The position numbers and the translations under genes were made by a program. 64,000 bases of DNA, taken from contig CAZUKP010000001.1 of NCBI GenBank assembly GCA_964620915.1, forward strand, positions 114,213 through 178,212, given 5' to 3'. The notes under the pieces were generated by a model. The model was given only the letters and a program-made list of their open reading frames with translations. It searched no databases and was not told the origin of the DNA. The stretch comes from Hyphomicrobium_A sp964620915. Its GTDB lineage: Bacteria; Pseudomonadota; Alphaproteobacteria; Rhizobiales; Hyphomicrobiaceae. Below, piece after piece: positions 15,635 to 24,237 of the stretch (the first letter of the stretch is position 1; each line of letters begins with the position of its first letter).

Positions 15635-16684
15635 ATGTTCCGCTCTGAGCGTAATTCGAGCAGGAGAACGGGCTGCTCTGCGCTCTTTCTGAGGAGCACA
15701 GCCGTCACCTTTGGCGTGCTCGTTTCCCTTGATCCGGTCGCTGCCGCGGGAAATTTGGCTCCAGCGGAAGTACAGCCCTTGGTGGCCTCCAAGATTGCGG
15801 TAAAGGCCGCGCTCGAACAGACCACTGCTGAGGACACTCCTGAACGCAGTCCATCGACCCGGGTGGCTGGCGATCCGCGCAGAGCCTACGGACCGGAACA
15901 ACGGGCCCAGGAACTTTACTTAGACGCCGTGGAGAAACTTGAGGCAGGGCGGCAGTTGTGGGCCCGGCGAACATTCGAGACCCTGGTTGCCCGATATCCA
16001 GAATCCAGAGCGGCTAGCATGGCGCGAGGGCGGCTTGCTGATCTTTACCGTGCGAACGCGTTGCACGTGGAGAATGCCGTGCCCCCCAGTCCTCCGGTCC
16101 GAGTGCCGCCGTCTGTTGAGACAACAGTCTTGGCAGCGTCGGGGAGCTTGCGAATTCTTCCAAATTGGGATGTGGAACGTCGGCAGCATTCGGCCATTCA
16201 AGCGCGCCTGCGCACTGCGGCTGGTGATCGGGTCTTTTTCAGCGAGGGCAGCGCGGACCTAGGCGGCCGGGCGCGGACTGCGCTTGCGGCGCAAGCGCGC
16301 TGGTTCAAGAAATCCAAAGACTTTGAGGTCGCGATTGAGGGCCACGCAGACGAGTCCGGTTCGACCGACGACAACATCATCCTTTCGGAGCGGCGTGCGA
16401 TTGCAGTACGCGAACGTCTTATCGAGGAAGGCGTGGCTGCTGAGCGCATAATCGTGCTGCCAAGGGGACGCTCTGAGCGGCTGGCAACGTGTCGGGAACC
16501 TGAGTGCCAGGCCCAGAATCGCCGGGCGGTGACCATCGTTGTCAGCGCGGGAACAATTGGCCGGCTCCGTCAGACCGCCCAGCAGACGGGTGTTCGGCAT
16601 CACCAGCCGCAGGCACAGGCCCTGGGGCTGCCGCAGTCGCGTGCCAGGCCGGCGACGTCGAGCTGGCAAAGTACACCGCGTTGA
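15635..16684 (+). CDS. TPR-like/OmpA-domain hybrid protein next to pal
   Basis: About 349 residues. There is a probable signal peptide (Arg-rich start, hydrophobic core, LDPVAAAG). A helical pair at about residues 90-140 (AQELYLDAVEKLEAGRQLWA, then RYPESRAASMARGRLADLY) resembles the TPR of CpoB/YbgF, and residues about 195-300 form an OmpA-like peptidoglycan-binding domain (VFFSEGSADLGG, IEGHADESGSTDDN, QAQNRRAVTIV). The end is Gln/Arg/Ala-rich and disordered. There is no lipobox, so it would be soluble in the periplasm or held only by peptidoglycan. It looks like a Pal and CpoB hybrid. It lies between pal and cpoB on the same strand. The start is uncertain (TTG 15614 possible). I know no named protein with this plan. 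Confidence 0.78.
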   Translation: MFRSERNSSRRTGCSALFLRSTAVTFGVLVSLDPVAAAGNLAPAEVQPLVASKIAVKAALEQTTAEDTPERSPSTRVAGDPRRAYGPEQRAQELYLDAVEKLEAGRQLWARRTFETLVARYPESRAASMARGRLADLYRANALHVENAVPPSPPVRVPPSVETTVLAASGSLRILPNWDVERRQHSAIQARLRTAAGDRVFFSEGSADLGGRARTALAAQARWFKKSKDFEVAIEGHADESGSTDDNIILSERRAIAVRERLIEEGVAAERIIVLPRGRSERLATCREPECQAQNRRAVTIVVSAGTIGRLRQTAQQTGVRHHQPQAQALGLPQSRARPATSSWQSTPR

Positions 16685-16824
16685 CATGCGCGCGCCAAGT
16701 AGGCGATGCCAAGGGCAGCTAACGCACCATCTAATAAGCCAATGCGGGAACTCGGTTTGCCCGGTTGGCGACGGGTCACGTTCCTGATGCTATCGTCGTG
16801 CAAGTCTTATGGCAGGGATCCTGA

Positions 16825-17880
16825 ATGGGAATGACGCCGATTATGCAGAGATTGATTGTCCCAATTTTCAAAAGCGTCCTTGTCAGTGCTCTCGTCCTTC
16901 TGGCGGGGCCTTTGGCAGCCCAAGAGCGGGAAAACGAAAGGGGCGGTCGCTGGCAGCTCGCTCAGGCCGCAGCCCCCAAGGGGCAACCGGCGGCCGCTCA
17001 GTCGGCCCCGCAGCCGGGCCCCGATGCCCAGCTCACGAAACGAATCGAGCAGCTTGAGGAGCAGCTCGTCGATATGCAGGTCGTCATCGGAACCCTGGAG
17101 TCGTTGGCCCGCTCGGGTGGCAGTGCTACTTCTGCGGCGCCGTCGTTCAGCGGCGGGGGAGGACGCGGCTATGGTGGTGCCGACAGCACCCGTCTCGATG
17201 GCCTCGAGACCCAAGTTCGAGCGCTCGCGGCCCAGCTTCAGCAGTTGACGAATGAGGTTCGCGGCATGGGTACCCCGGATCGGCGCGGCGATGTCACAGG
17301 CGAAGATCAGAACCAATTTGCGTCACAGCAGAGCACGGTTCAATTTGGCTCAACGACCATCACTGAATCGCAGGGCGATGCAATTGGCGGTCTCCTTTCA
17401 GCAGATCAACCTCCTGCCACGGCGACAGGACCTCAAGTCGCCGCAACCGAACCCCCGCAATTTCAGCCTCCCGTCGGCGCTGCCGGCGATGCAGGAAACC
17501 CGAAGCAACTCTACGAAACAGCCTATGGCTATCTGATGCAGCGCGACTATGGGGCGGCCGAGGCTGGGTTCTCCGACTTTCTGAGCCGGTTCCCCAACGA
17601 TTCTCTTTCAGGCAACGCGCAGTATTGGCTGGGTGAATCATACTTCGTTCGAGGGGATTATAAGTCGGCGGCGGGGGCGTTCCTCAGAGGTTATCGCGAC
17701 TTCGCTAGCAATGCGCGCGCGCCCGACAGCCTTCTCAAACTGGCAATGTCCCTGGATCGGATGGGGCAAAAAGATGCCGCCTGTTCGTCCTATGCGGAAC
17801 TCTCCAAGCGATTCCCCAATGCATCCGAAAAAGTCAAAAACCGAGCGAAGGACGAGCGCCAACGCATCGGCTGTTCATAG
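16825..17880 (+). CDS. cpoB: Tol-Pal associated periplasmic protein CpoB (YbgF)
   Basis: A 351-residue protein with a signal peptide (end near LAAQE), an N-terminal coiled-coil stretch (KRIEQLEEQLVDMQVVIGTL) that makes the trimer in the E. coli protein, a long Gln/Pro/Gly-rich linker, and a C-terminal TPR domain (about 225-345) with YGYLMQRDYGAAEAGFSDFL and YWLGESYFVRGDYKSAAGAF. CpoB coordinates peptidoglycan synthesis with the Tol machinery during constriction. ATG 16825 follows GCAGGGATCCTGA. The 3' end overlaps the probable start of tilS by 62 bp. Order pal-(hybrid)-cpoB is the family norm except for the hybrid insertion. Confidence 0.93.
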   Translation: MGMTPIMQRLIVPIFKSVLVSALVLLAGPLAAQERENERGGRWQLAQAAAPKGQPAAAQSAPQPGPDAQLTKRIEQLEEQLVDMQVVIGTLESLARSGGSATSAAPSFSGGGGRGYGGADSTRLDGLETQVRALAAQLQQLTNEVRGMGTPDRRGDVTGEDQNQFASQQSTVQFGSTTITESQGDAIGGLLSADQPPATATGPQVAATEPPQFQPPVGAAGDAGNPKQLYETAYGYLMQRDYGAAEAGFSDFLSRFPNDSLSGNAQYWLGESYFVRGDYKSAAGAFLRGYRDFASNARAPDSLLKLAMSLDRMGQKDAACSSYAELSKRFPNASEKVKNRAKDERQRIGCS

Positions 17881-19207
17881 CACCGAGGACAGTGTTGGTG
17901 CGGATCCGCCGCTGAGTGATGCAGAGCTTACAGGGCTCTTTGCCCCATTAGAGCCCTTCCAGGTTCTCATTCTTGCTGTGTCTGGCGGGGCCGACAGTCT
18001 CGCGATGATGCATCTTATCGTGCGCTGGGCGCATCTTTGTCCCAACAGTGCACGCACCGTCCTCGTCGCAACCGTTGACCACGGTTTGAGAGTGGAGTCG
18101 CCCCGCGAGGCCACATGGGTCGGCGAGCAGGCGCGCGCCGCAGGCCTGGTGCACGAAACGCTTAGTTGGACTGGGGAGAAGCCAACGACCGGTCTTCAGG
18201 ATTCAGCCCGCAACGCCCGTTACCATCTCTTGGCGGAATTGGCTTGGCGCTTTCGTGACCGTGGGCCGGTGGGCGTCGTCACTGCGCATACGCAAGACGA
18301 CCAGGCCGAAACCTTTTTAATGCGACTGGCACGCGGCAGCGGGCTCGACGGATTGACGGGTATGAGCACGTCACGCTTGCTCGACACCGAAAACGGTGTG
18401 CGGCTCGTTCGCCCGTTGCTTGGCGTCGCAAGGTCACGTCTTGTGGCGACGCTGCATGCACACGGGCTCACATGGCTTGATGATCCCAGCAACGAGGCGG
18501 AGCGCTTCGAACGCGTCCGCATTCGCAAGGCTCGTTCGCAACTTGAAGCGATCGGGTTGACGAATGAGATGATTGCTTTGAGTGCGCGCCGCTTGGAACG
18601 CGCGCGCGATGCCTTAGAGCGTGCCGTGCATGCGCTGCAGGAATCGGTGTCGCTTGACGTTCATGACGGTGCGTACGCAAGCCTTGATGCGGGTCCGCTC
18701 TTTGCTGCGCCCGCCGAGGTGCGACTACGGCTCTTGACGCGGCTCATCGCGGCCTTCGGCGGCCAGGAGCAGCCGCCACGCTTATCGAAGCTTGAATCTC
18801 TCATTGCGCGGCTGGAGCTGCCAGACTGCGAAGCAACGCTCGGCGGGTGCATTGTTGCTCGCAATGAAGCTGAGATCAGGGTCTTTCGCGAGCCCGGCCG
18901 GACCGGGCTACCCGAGCTGGCTCTTGAGCCGGGGACATCAGCGATCTGGGACCGGCGCTTCCGGGTTTGGATCTCTGAGGCCGTAGGCGAAGCAGTTACG
19001 GTACGCGGTCTTGGAACATCCGCATTTTCCCAGCTGCGCAAGGGCGCCGACAGTGACCTTCCCCCGGCTCGAGCTGCGGCCACGCTTCCCTCTTTTTGGC
19101 GAAATGGCGAATTGCTGGCCGTTCCGCAGCTCCCCGGTCATCTGGGTTTGGCGAATACGGTGGCACGCGCCACAGATGGGCTCTGTTCAGCCGAATTCCT
19201 TTGGTAA
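17819..19207 (+). CDS. tilS: tRNA(Ile)-lysidine synthase TilS
   Basis: The PP-loop ATPase that changes the wobble cytidine of tRNA-Ile (CAU) to lysidine, so that it reads AUA and is charged with Ile. The signature SGGADSL sits about 45 residues after the start; further conserved stretches are TVDHGLR, ARYHLL, HTQDDQAETFLMRLARGSG and VRPLLGVAR. The C-terminal part after about residue 230 is less conserved, as in the family. The frame is open from 17633, but the upstream part overlaps cpoB and does not match TilS; ATG 17819 gives about 462 residues and overlaps cpoB by 62 bp. Essential enzyme; no sign of damage. Downstream ftsH follows after 200 bp. Confidence 0.93.
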   Translation: MHPKKSKTERRTSANASAVHSTEDSVGADPPLSDAELTGLFAPLEPFQVLILAVSGGADSLAMMHLIVRWAHLCPNSARTVLVATVDHGLRVESPREATWVGEQARAAGLVHETLSWTGEKPTTGLQDSARNARYHLLAELAWRFRDRGPVGVVTAHTQDDQAETFLMRLARGSGLDGLTGMSTSRLLDTENGVRLVRPLLGVARSRLVATLHAHGLTWLDDPSNEAERFERVRIRKARSQLEAIGLTNEMIALSARRLERARDALERAVHALQESVSLDVHDGAYASLDAGPLFAAPAEVRLRLLTRLIAAFGGQEQPPRLSKLESLIARLELPDCEATLGGCIVARNEAEIRVFREPGRTGLPELALEPGTSAIWDRRFRVWISEAVGEAVTVRGLGTSAFSQLRKGADSDLPPARAAATLPSFWRNGELLAVPQLPGHLGLANTVARATDGLCSAEFLW

Positions 19208-19408
19208 GGACGGTTCATCCGCATTTGCTAGGCCCTGGTGCCGATCCTGCGTCAATTGGCGTTGGCGTTAAGGAAGTGGGCAGCCGGGTGCGTGTAGCTT
19301 GGCATTGCGGGGGTCGAGACCTATGTTAACTGGGCGCTAACGGGCGTTTGCGCCTTCAATCTCCGGACCGGCTGCGGTGAGCCGTTCTCGGGCTCTACAG
19401 GAAACGAA

Positions 19409-21349
19409 ATGAACTCAAACTTTCAGAAGCTCGCCATTTGGGTTGCGATCCTCGTATTGCTGGCGGCTCTCTTCAATCTCTTCAACAGTCCCAGCCAAAC
19501 CCGGCGCGGAACAGAGATTACCTATTCAGAATTCCTGAGTGCGATTGATGCTGGCAACGTCAGTGAAGCGACGTTGGCGGGCAATAAGATTGAAGGCACC
19601 ATGCGCGATGGTGGGTCCACCTTTGCCACCTACGCACCGCCAAACGACGCAACGCTGGTCGAGCGCCTTCAGAAGAACAACGTGAAGTTTCGCGCACGCC
19701 CCTCTGATGAGGACGTGCCCTCGATCTTGAGTATGCTACTCAACTGGTTCCCGATGCTGTTGCTGATCGCCGTTTGGATCTTCTTCATGCGGCAGATGCA
19801 GTCCGGCTCCGGCCGGGCCATGGGCTTCGGCAAGTCGAAGGCCAAGCTTTTGACCGAGCGGCATGGGCGCGTGACGTTCGAAGACGTGGCCGGCGTCGAC
19901 GAGGCCAAGGAGGATCTCCAGGAGATCGTGGAGTTTTTGCGCGATCCGCAAAAGTTCCAGCGCCTTGGCGGTCGCATTCCACGCGGTGCACTGCTTGTCG
20001 GGCCTCCGGGCACAGGTAAGACGCTTCTTGCTCGCGCAATCGCGGGTGAGGCGAACGTTCCCTTCTTCACCATTTCCGGTTCCGACTTCGTTGAAATGTT
20101 CGTGGGCGTTGGCGCAAGTCGCGTGCGCGACATGTTCGAGCAGGCGAAGAAGAACGCACCCTGCATCATATTCATTGACGAGATCGATGCGGTCGGCCGC
20201 CACCGCGGCGCCGGTCTGGGTGGGGGTAACGACGAGCGTGAGCAAACCTTAAATCAGTTGCTCGTCGAGATGGATGGCTTTGAGGCCAACGAGGGGATCA
20301 TTCTCATCGCGGCCACCAACCGTCCCGATGTTCTTGATCCCGCGCTGTTGCGCCCTGGTCGCTTCGACCGTCAGATCATGGTGCCGAATCCCGACGTTAC
20401 GGGTCGCGAGAAGATCTTGCGCGTGCACATGCGCAAGGTTCCCGTTGCACCGGACGTCAATCCGAAGGTCATTGCACGTGGCACGCCGGGGTTCTCCGGT
20501 GCCGACCTGGCGAACCTCGTCAATGAGGCTGCGTTGCTGGCGGCGCGGCGCAACAAGCGTCTCGTGACGCAGATAGAATTTGAGGACTCCAAGGATAAGG
20601 TGATGATGGGTGCGGAGCGCCGCTCCATGATCATGACCGAGGAAGAGAAGTTGGCGACGGCCTACCACGAGGCGGGCCACGCGCTGGTCAACCTCAAGAT
20701 GCCGGGCGCCGACCCGCTGCATAAGGTCACGATTATTCCGCGCGGGCGCGCACTGGGTGTCACCATGAGCCTGCCCGAGCGTGACAAGCTCAGCTACTCC
20801 AAGCAGTGGTGTGAGGCCCGTATCGCCATGTCGTTCGGTGGCCGCGTCGCCGAGCAGTTGATTTACGGCAAGGACCACCTCAACACGGGCGCCTCCAGCG
20901 ACATCATGCAGGCGACGGACCTCGCGCGGCGTATGGTCACCGAGTGGGGTATGAGCGAGAAGCTCGGGCCGTTGCGCTACAATGAAAACCAGCAGGAGGT
21001 GTTCCTCGGCCATGCGATCACGCAGCGCCAAAACATGTCCGAAGACACGGCCAAGCTGATCGACCTGGAGATCCGCCGCATTGTGACTGAGGGCGAAGAC
21101 AAGGCCCGCGAGCTCGTCGGTGCGCACCATACCGAGCTTGAAGCGATTACCCAGGCCTTGATGGAGTTTGAGACGATCTCGGGTGATGAAGTGACGACGC
21201 TGGCTCGTGGTGAGAAGATCGTGCGCGCGCCCGATGACGACGGCCCCGTCGATACGAACGGCTCCTCAGCGGTTCCCGCTACGGGCGTGCCGATCAAGCC
21301 CCGTGACGAGCCGGGATCCGGCGGCATGGAACCTCAGCCGCAGACCTAG
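19409..21349 (+). CDS. ftsH: ATP-dependent zinc metalloprotease FtsH
   Basis: A 646-residue membrane-bound AAA+ protease that degrades misassembled membrane proteins and regulatory proteins. It has two transmembrane helices (about residues 7-25 and 103-123) around a small periplasmic domain, Walker A GPPGTGKT, the pore-loop stretch SDFVEMFVGVGASRVRDMF, Walker B CIIFIDEIDAVGR, SRH ATNRPDVLDPALLRPGRFDR and the zinc site HEAGH. Length is typical. The ATG follows AGGAAACGAA. A strong terminator follows the gene. In many relatives the order tilS-ftsH is kept, as here. Confidence 0.98.
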   Translation: MNSNFQKLAIWVAILVLLAALFNLFNSPSQTRRGTEITYSEFLSAIDAGNVSEATLAGNKIEGTMRDGGSTFATYAPPNDATLVERLQKNNVKFRARPSDEDVPSILSMLLNWFPMLLLIAVWIFFMRQMQSGSGRAMGFGKSKAKLLTERHGRVTFEDVAGVDEAKEDLQEIVEFLRDPQKFQRLGGRIPRGALLVGPPGTGKTLLARAIAGEANVPFFTISGSDFVEMFVGVGASRVRDMFEQAKKNAPCIIFIDEIDAVGRHRGAGLGGGNDEREQTLNQLLVEMDGFEANEGIILIAATNRPDVLDPALLRPGRFDRQIMVPNPDVTGREKILRVHMRKVPVAPDVNPKVIARGTPGFSGADLANLVNEAALLAARRNKRLVTQIEFEDSKDKVMMGAERRSMIMTEEEKLATAYHEAGHALVNLKMPGADPLHKVTIIPRGRALGVTMSLPERDKLSYSKQWCEARIAMSFGGRVAEQLIYGKDHLNTGASSDIMQATDLARRMVTEWGMSEKLGPLRYNENQQEVFLGHAITQRQNMSEDTAKLIDLEIRRIVTEGEDKARELVGAHHTELEAITQALMEFETISGDEVTTLARGEKIVRAPDDDGPVDTNGSSAVPATGVPIKPRDEPGSGGMEPQPQT

Positions 21350-21396
21350 ATTGGGCAAGGCTGCCGAATTGCGGCGCTGTCCGATAGGCATTAGGT

Positions 21397-21433
21397 ACGG
21401 CCGCGACTAATCTCGCGGCCGTTGCCATTTTTT
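21397..21433 (+). terminator. Rho-independent terminator after ftsH
   Basis: ACGGCCGCGA (21397-21406) and TCGCGGCCGT (21413-21422) are perfect complements around a 6-base loop, followed by TGCCATTTTTT. It ends 19 bp ahead of the folP start, and the T run adjoins the folP ribosome site (TGGAGAAAG). Confidence 0.92.
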
Positions 21434-21451
21434 GGAGAAAGCAACGCACTC

Positions 21452-22537
21452 ATGCAGCGCTCCATCTACGTCCGGCCCGTCGGGCTATTCCCAGCCCCAA
21501 AAGATGAGGGCGCCGAGAACTGGTCCGGATTGCCCGTTGCGGGCCAACCGCTGCGCTTTGCGGCGGTCGAAGTTATCGAGCGGGATGGCAAGACGGCCAA
21601 ACGGCGGTTGAGTGCGCTCGGAGATGCATTTGAGCGCGATTGGGGACGCCACACGCTGGCGGCATCGGATCTGATCGCAGCTATCCAGGAACCGCGTTCG
21701 CGTCTTTCAGGCCTTTCACTTGAACGCCCACGCATCATGGGCATCGTCAACGTGACACCTGACAGCTTTTCCGATGGCGGCATGTTTTCCTCGGCTGATG
21801 CTGCGATCGATCACGGCCTGCGTCTTGTCGAGGAAGGCGCAGATATTCTCGACATCGGCGGTGAGTCGACGCGCCCTGGTGCAGAGACCGTTCCCGTCGA
21901 CGAGGAGCTTTCACGGGTCTTGCCGGTCATCGAGGGTTTGCGAGCAAAGACCGATGCACGGATTTCCATCGACACGCGTAAAGCAGAGGTGATGCGCCAG
22001 GCCGCGGCTGCCGGTGTCGATATCCTAAACGACGTTTCAGCTCTAACGTATGATCGCGATTCTCTCGCTGTGGCGGCTGAGACGGGCCTTCCAGTCATCC
22101 TGATGCACGCTCAGGGCGACCCTAAGACGATGAACGACAATCCCGAATACACCGATGTCGTCCTGGACGTATTCGATTTCCTTGAACGGCGAATTACAGC
22201 TTGTGAAGCGGCAGGCATTCCCAAGTCGAAGCTTGTTGCGGACCCGGGCATCGGTTTTGGCAAACACTTGCACCACAACGTGGCCGTCATGGCCGGCCTG
22301 TCCCTCTATCACGCGCTGGGTGTGCCCGTCCTTCTGGGCGCCTCCCGTAAGAAGTTGATCGATAACATCTGCGACGTTCCCAGTCCTGGCGATCGTGTTC
22401 CGGGTTCGCTGGCGGCAGTTTTGGCTGGTGCGGCGCAGGGCGTTCAAATAGTCCGTGTTCACGACGTTGCCGCGACGCGGCAGGCCCTGGCGATCTGGCA
22501 GGCGTCTCTTTACGGAACCGATAAGGTTCTGTCCTAA
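21452..22537 (+). CDS. folP: Dihydropteroate synthase with long N-terminal extension
   Basis: FolP condenses p-aminobenzoate with dihydropterin pyrophosphate in folate synthesis. The TIM-barrel part starts with IMGIVNVTPDSFSDGG (near residue 93) and shows GGESTRPGAE, SIDTRKAEV, INDVSA, LMHAQGDP and DPGIGFGKHLHHN. These include the pterin- and sulfonamide-contact loops. The first roughly 90 residues (MQRSIYVRPVGLFPAP onward) are absent from E. coli FolP but similar extensions occur in other alphaproteobacteria. ATG 21452 has GGAGAAAG upstream. The gene directly follows the ftsH terminator. It ends before a GC hairpin at 22549, and glmM starts 209 bp later. Total 361 residues. Confidence 0.95.
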   Translation: MQRSIYVRPVGLFPAPKDEGAENWSGLPVAGQPLRFAAVEVIERDGKTAKRRLSALGDAFERDWGRHTLAASDLIAAIQEPRSRLSGLSLERPRIMGIVNVTPDSFSDGGMFSSADAAIDHGLRLVEEGADILDIGGESTRPGAETVPVDEELSRVLPVIEGLRAKTDARISIDTRKAEVMRQAAAAGVDILNDVSALTYDRDSLAVAAETGLPVILMHAQGDPKTMNDNPEYTDVVLDVFDFLERRITACEAAGIPKSKLVADPGIGFGKHLHHNVAVMAGLSLYHALGVPVLLGASRKKLIDNICDVPSPGDRVPGSLAAVLAGAAQGVQIVRVHDVAATRQALAIWQASLYGTDKVLS

Positions 22538-22548
22538 GGCGAGACCGC

Positions 22549-22575
22549 CGGTGGGCGGCCCATCCCCCACCGTTT
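22549..22575 (+). terminator. Possible terminator after folP
   Basis: CGGTGGG (22549-22555) pairs with CCCACCG (22566-22572) around a 10-base loop, followed by TTTGCC. It lies 12 bp after the folP stop. The short T run makes it a weak candidate. Confidence 0.45.
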
Positions 22576-22746
22576 GCCATGGATTTTGCCTTTATTAGGG
22601 GTAGAAATGTTACGATCGCACACAAGGTTTGATTAAGGCCAAATTCCCCAGCGACATAGTAATAAGCGGGGGAATCGCAACGGCCCACAAGCTGTCCTAA
22701 TTGAACAGCCAACGGCTATTGGGAGCAAGGTTCAGAGGGGAACCGC

Positions 22747-24096
22747 ATGTCACGCCGATATTTCGGAACCGATGGGATTAGAGGGCTTGCCAACCGCGGG
22801 TCGATGACCTCGGAGGTCGCGCTTAGGGTTGGCATGGCCGCTGGCAAAATCTTCCAAAAGGGCACCCACCGGCACCGCGTCGTGATCGGAAAAGACACCC
22901 GGTTGTCGGGCTACATGCTTGAAGCGGCGCTCATGTCGGGCTTCACGGCCGTCGGTATGGATGTCTTCCTGTTGGGGCCGATGCCAGCCCCTGCCGTTGC
23001 GATGCTCACGCGCTCCTTGCGCGCTGACCTCGGTGTGATGATCTCCGCCTCGCACAATCCCTTCGCCGACAACGGCATCAAGCTCTTCGATCCAGACGGC
23101 TACAAGCTCTCCGACACGACGGAGAAGTTGATCGAGAAACTGATCGATTCAGACGGAACCGAACTTCTTGCTAAACCCGATGCGATCGGCCGTGCAACCC
23201 GTGTTGAGAGCGCGCAAGAGCGGTATATCGAATTTGCCAAGCGCACCTTGGGCAAAGACATCCGCCTCGATGGTCTCAGGATTGTAATCGATTGCGCGAA
23301 CGGCGCCGGCTACAAAGTGGCACCGCAGGCCCTGTGGGAGCTGGGCGCGGAAGTCGTCAAGATCGGCGTCGAGCCCAATGGCCGCAACATCAACGAAAAA
23401 TGCGGGTCGACAGCGCCGCAGGCGCTTATCGACAAAGTGCGGGAAGTACGTGCGGACATCGGCATTGCCCTGGATGGCGACGCCGACCGCGTCGTGATTA
23501 TCAATGAGAAGGGCGAGGTCGTCGACGGCGATCAGCTTATGGCTGTCATTGCTGAGACGTGGCATCGCAGAAACGCGCTTACGGCCGGGGGTGTTGTCGC
23601 TACGGTCATGAGCAACCTCGGTCTGGAGCGCTATCTCAAGAGCATCGGCCTCACGATGGTGCGGACACCCGTCGGCGATCGCTACGTCGTCGAGCATATG
23701 CGCAAGCACGGTTACAACGTGGGTGGAGAACAATCGGGCCACATTGTCATGTCCGACTTTGTCACAACGGGAGATGGACTGGTCACGGCGCTGCAAATTC
23801 TTGGCGTTGTCGTCTCGACGGGCAAGCCCGTGAGTGAGGTGGTAAGCCGATTTGAGCGTTTGCCACAGGTTCTGGAAAACGTGCGGTTTGCCAATGGTAG
23901 CCCGTTGGAGGATACACGCGTCGTCAAGGCCATCGACGCCGGCAAAGCCAAGCTCGGGGAGAGTGGACGCCTTGTTATTCGTCCCTCGGGCACCGAGCCC
24001 GTCATCCGCGTGATGGCGGAAGGCGATGATGAAGGCCTGGTAAGCGCCGTCGTTGACGATATCGTCGATGCCGTGCGTGCGGCTGCGGCGACTTGA
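22747..24096 (+). CDS. glmM: Phosphoglucosamine mutase GlmM
   Basis: A 449-residue enzyme that converts glucosamine-6-phosphate to glucosamine-1-phosphate, the step before UDP-GlcNAc in peptidoglycan and lipid A synthesis. It shows the N-terminal YFGTDGIRG, the phosphoserine loop MISASHNPFADNGIK, the metal-binding DGDADR and the C-terminal phosphate-binding RPSGTEPVIRVM. Length is typical. The ATG follows GAGGGGAACCGC. GlmM is often encoded after folP and ftsH, as here. Expression is probably separate from folP because of the 209 bp gap. Confidence 0.97.
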   Translation: MSRRYFGTDGIRGLANRGSMTSEVALRVGMAAGKIFQKGTHRHRVVIGKDTRLSGYMLEAALMSGFTAVGMDVFLLGPMPAPAVAMLTRSLRADLGVMISASHNPFADNGIKLFDPDGYKLSDTTEKLIEKLIDSDGTELLAKPDAIGRATRVESAQERYIEFAKRTLGKDIRLDGLRIVIDCANGAGYKVAPQALWELGAEVVKIGVEPNGRNINEKCGSTAPQALIDKVREVRADIGIALDGDADRVVIINEKGEVVDGDQLMAVIAETWHRRNALTAGGVVATVMSNLGLERYLKSIGLTMVRTPVGDRYVVEHMRKHGYNVGGEQSGHIVMSDFVTTGDGLVTALQILGVVVSTGKPVSEVVSRFERLPQVLENVRFANGSPLEDTRVVKAIDAGKAKLGESGRLVIRPSGTEPVIRVMAEGDDEGLVSAVVDDIVDAVRAAAAT

Positions 24097-24237
24097 GGCT
24101 GCTGACAAGAGCGACGATCAAACACTGAACTAGAGACCCGATTGCCGTTTCGGAGTGTCTCAGGTTGATTGACGCATACCCGACAACCGCCTAGATGCTC
24201 GCAAGCGCAATGACGAGCGCTCTCGCGGCAATAGATT

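Noticed and set aside
20249..21130. Open frame of 293 codons on the minus strand opposite ftsH
   Set aside because: It is a shadow of ftsH, with no ribosome site and an Arg/His-rich composition.
23149..24108. Open frame of 319 codons on the minus strand opposite glmM
   Set aside because: It is a shadow of glmM; the plus-strand gene has every conserved motif.
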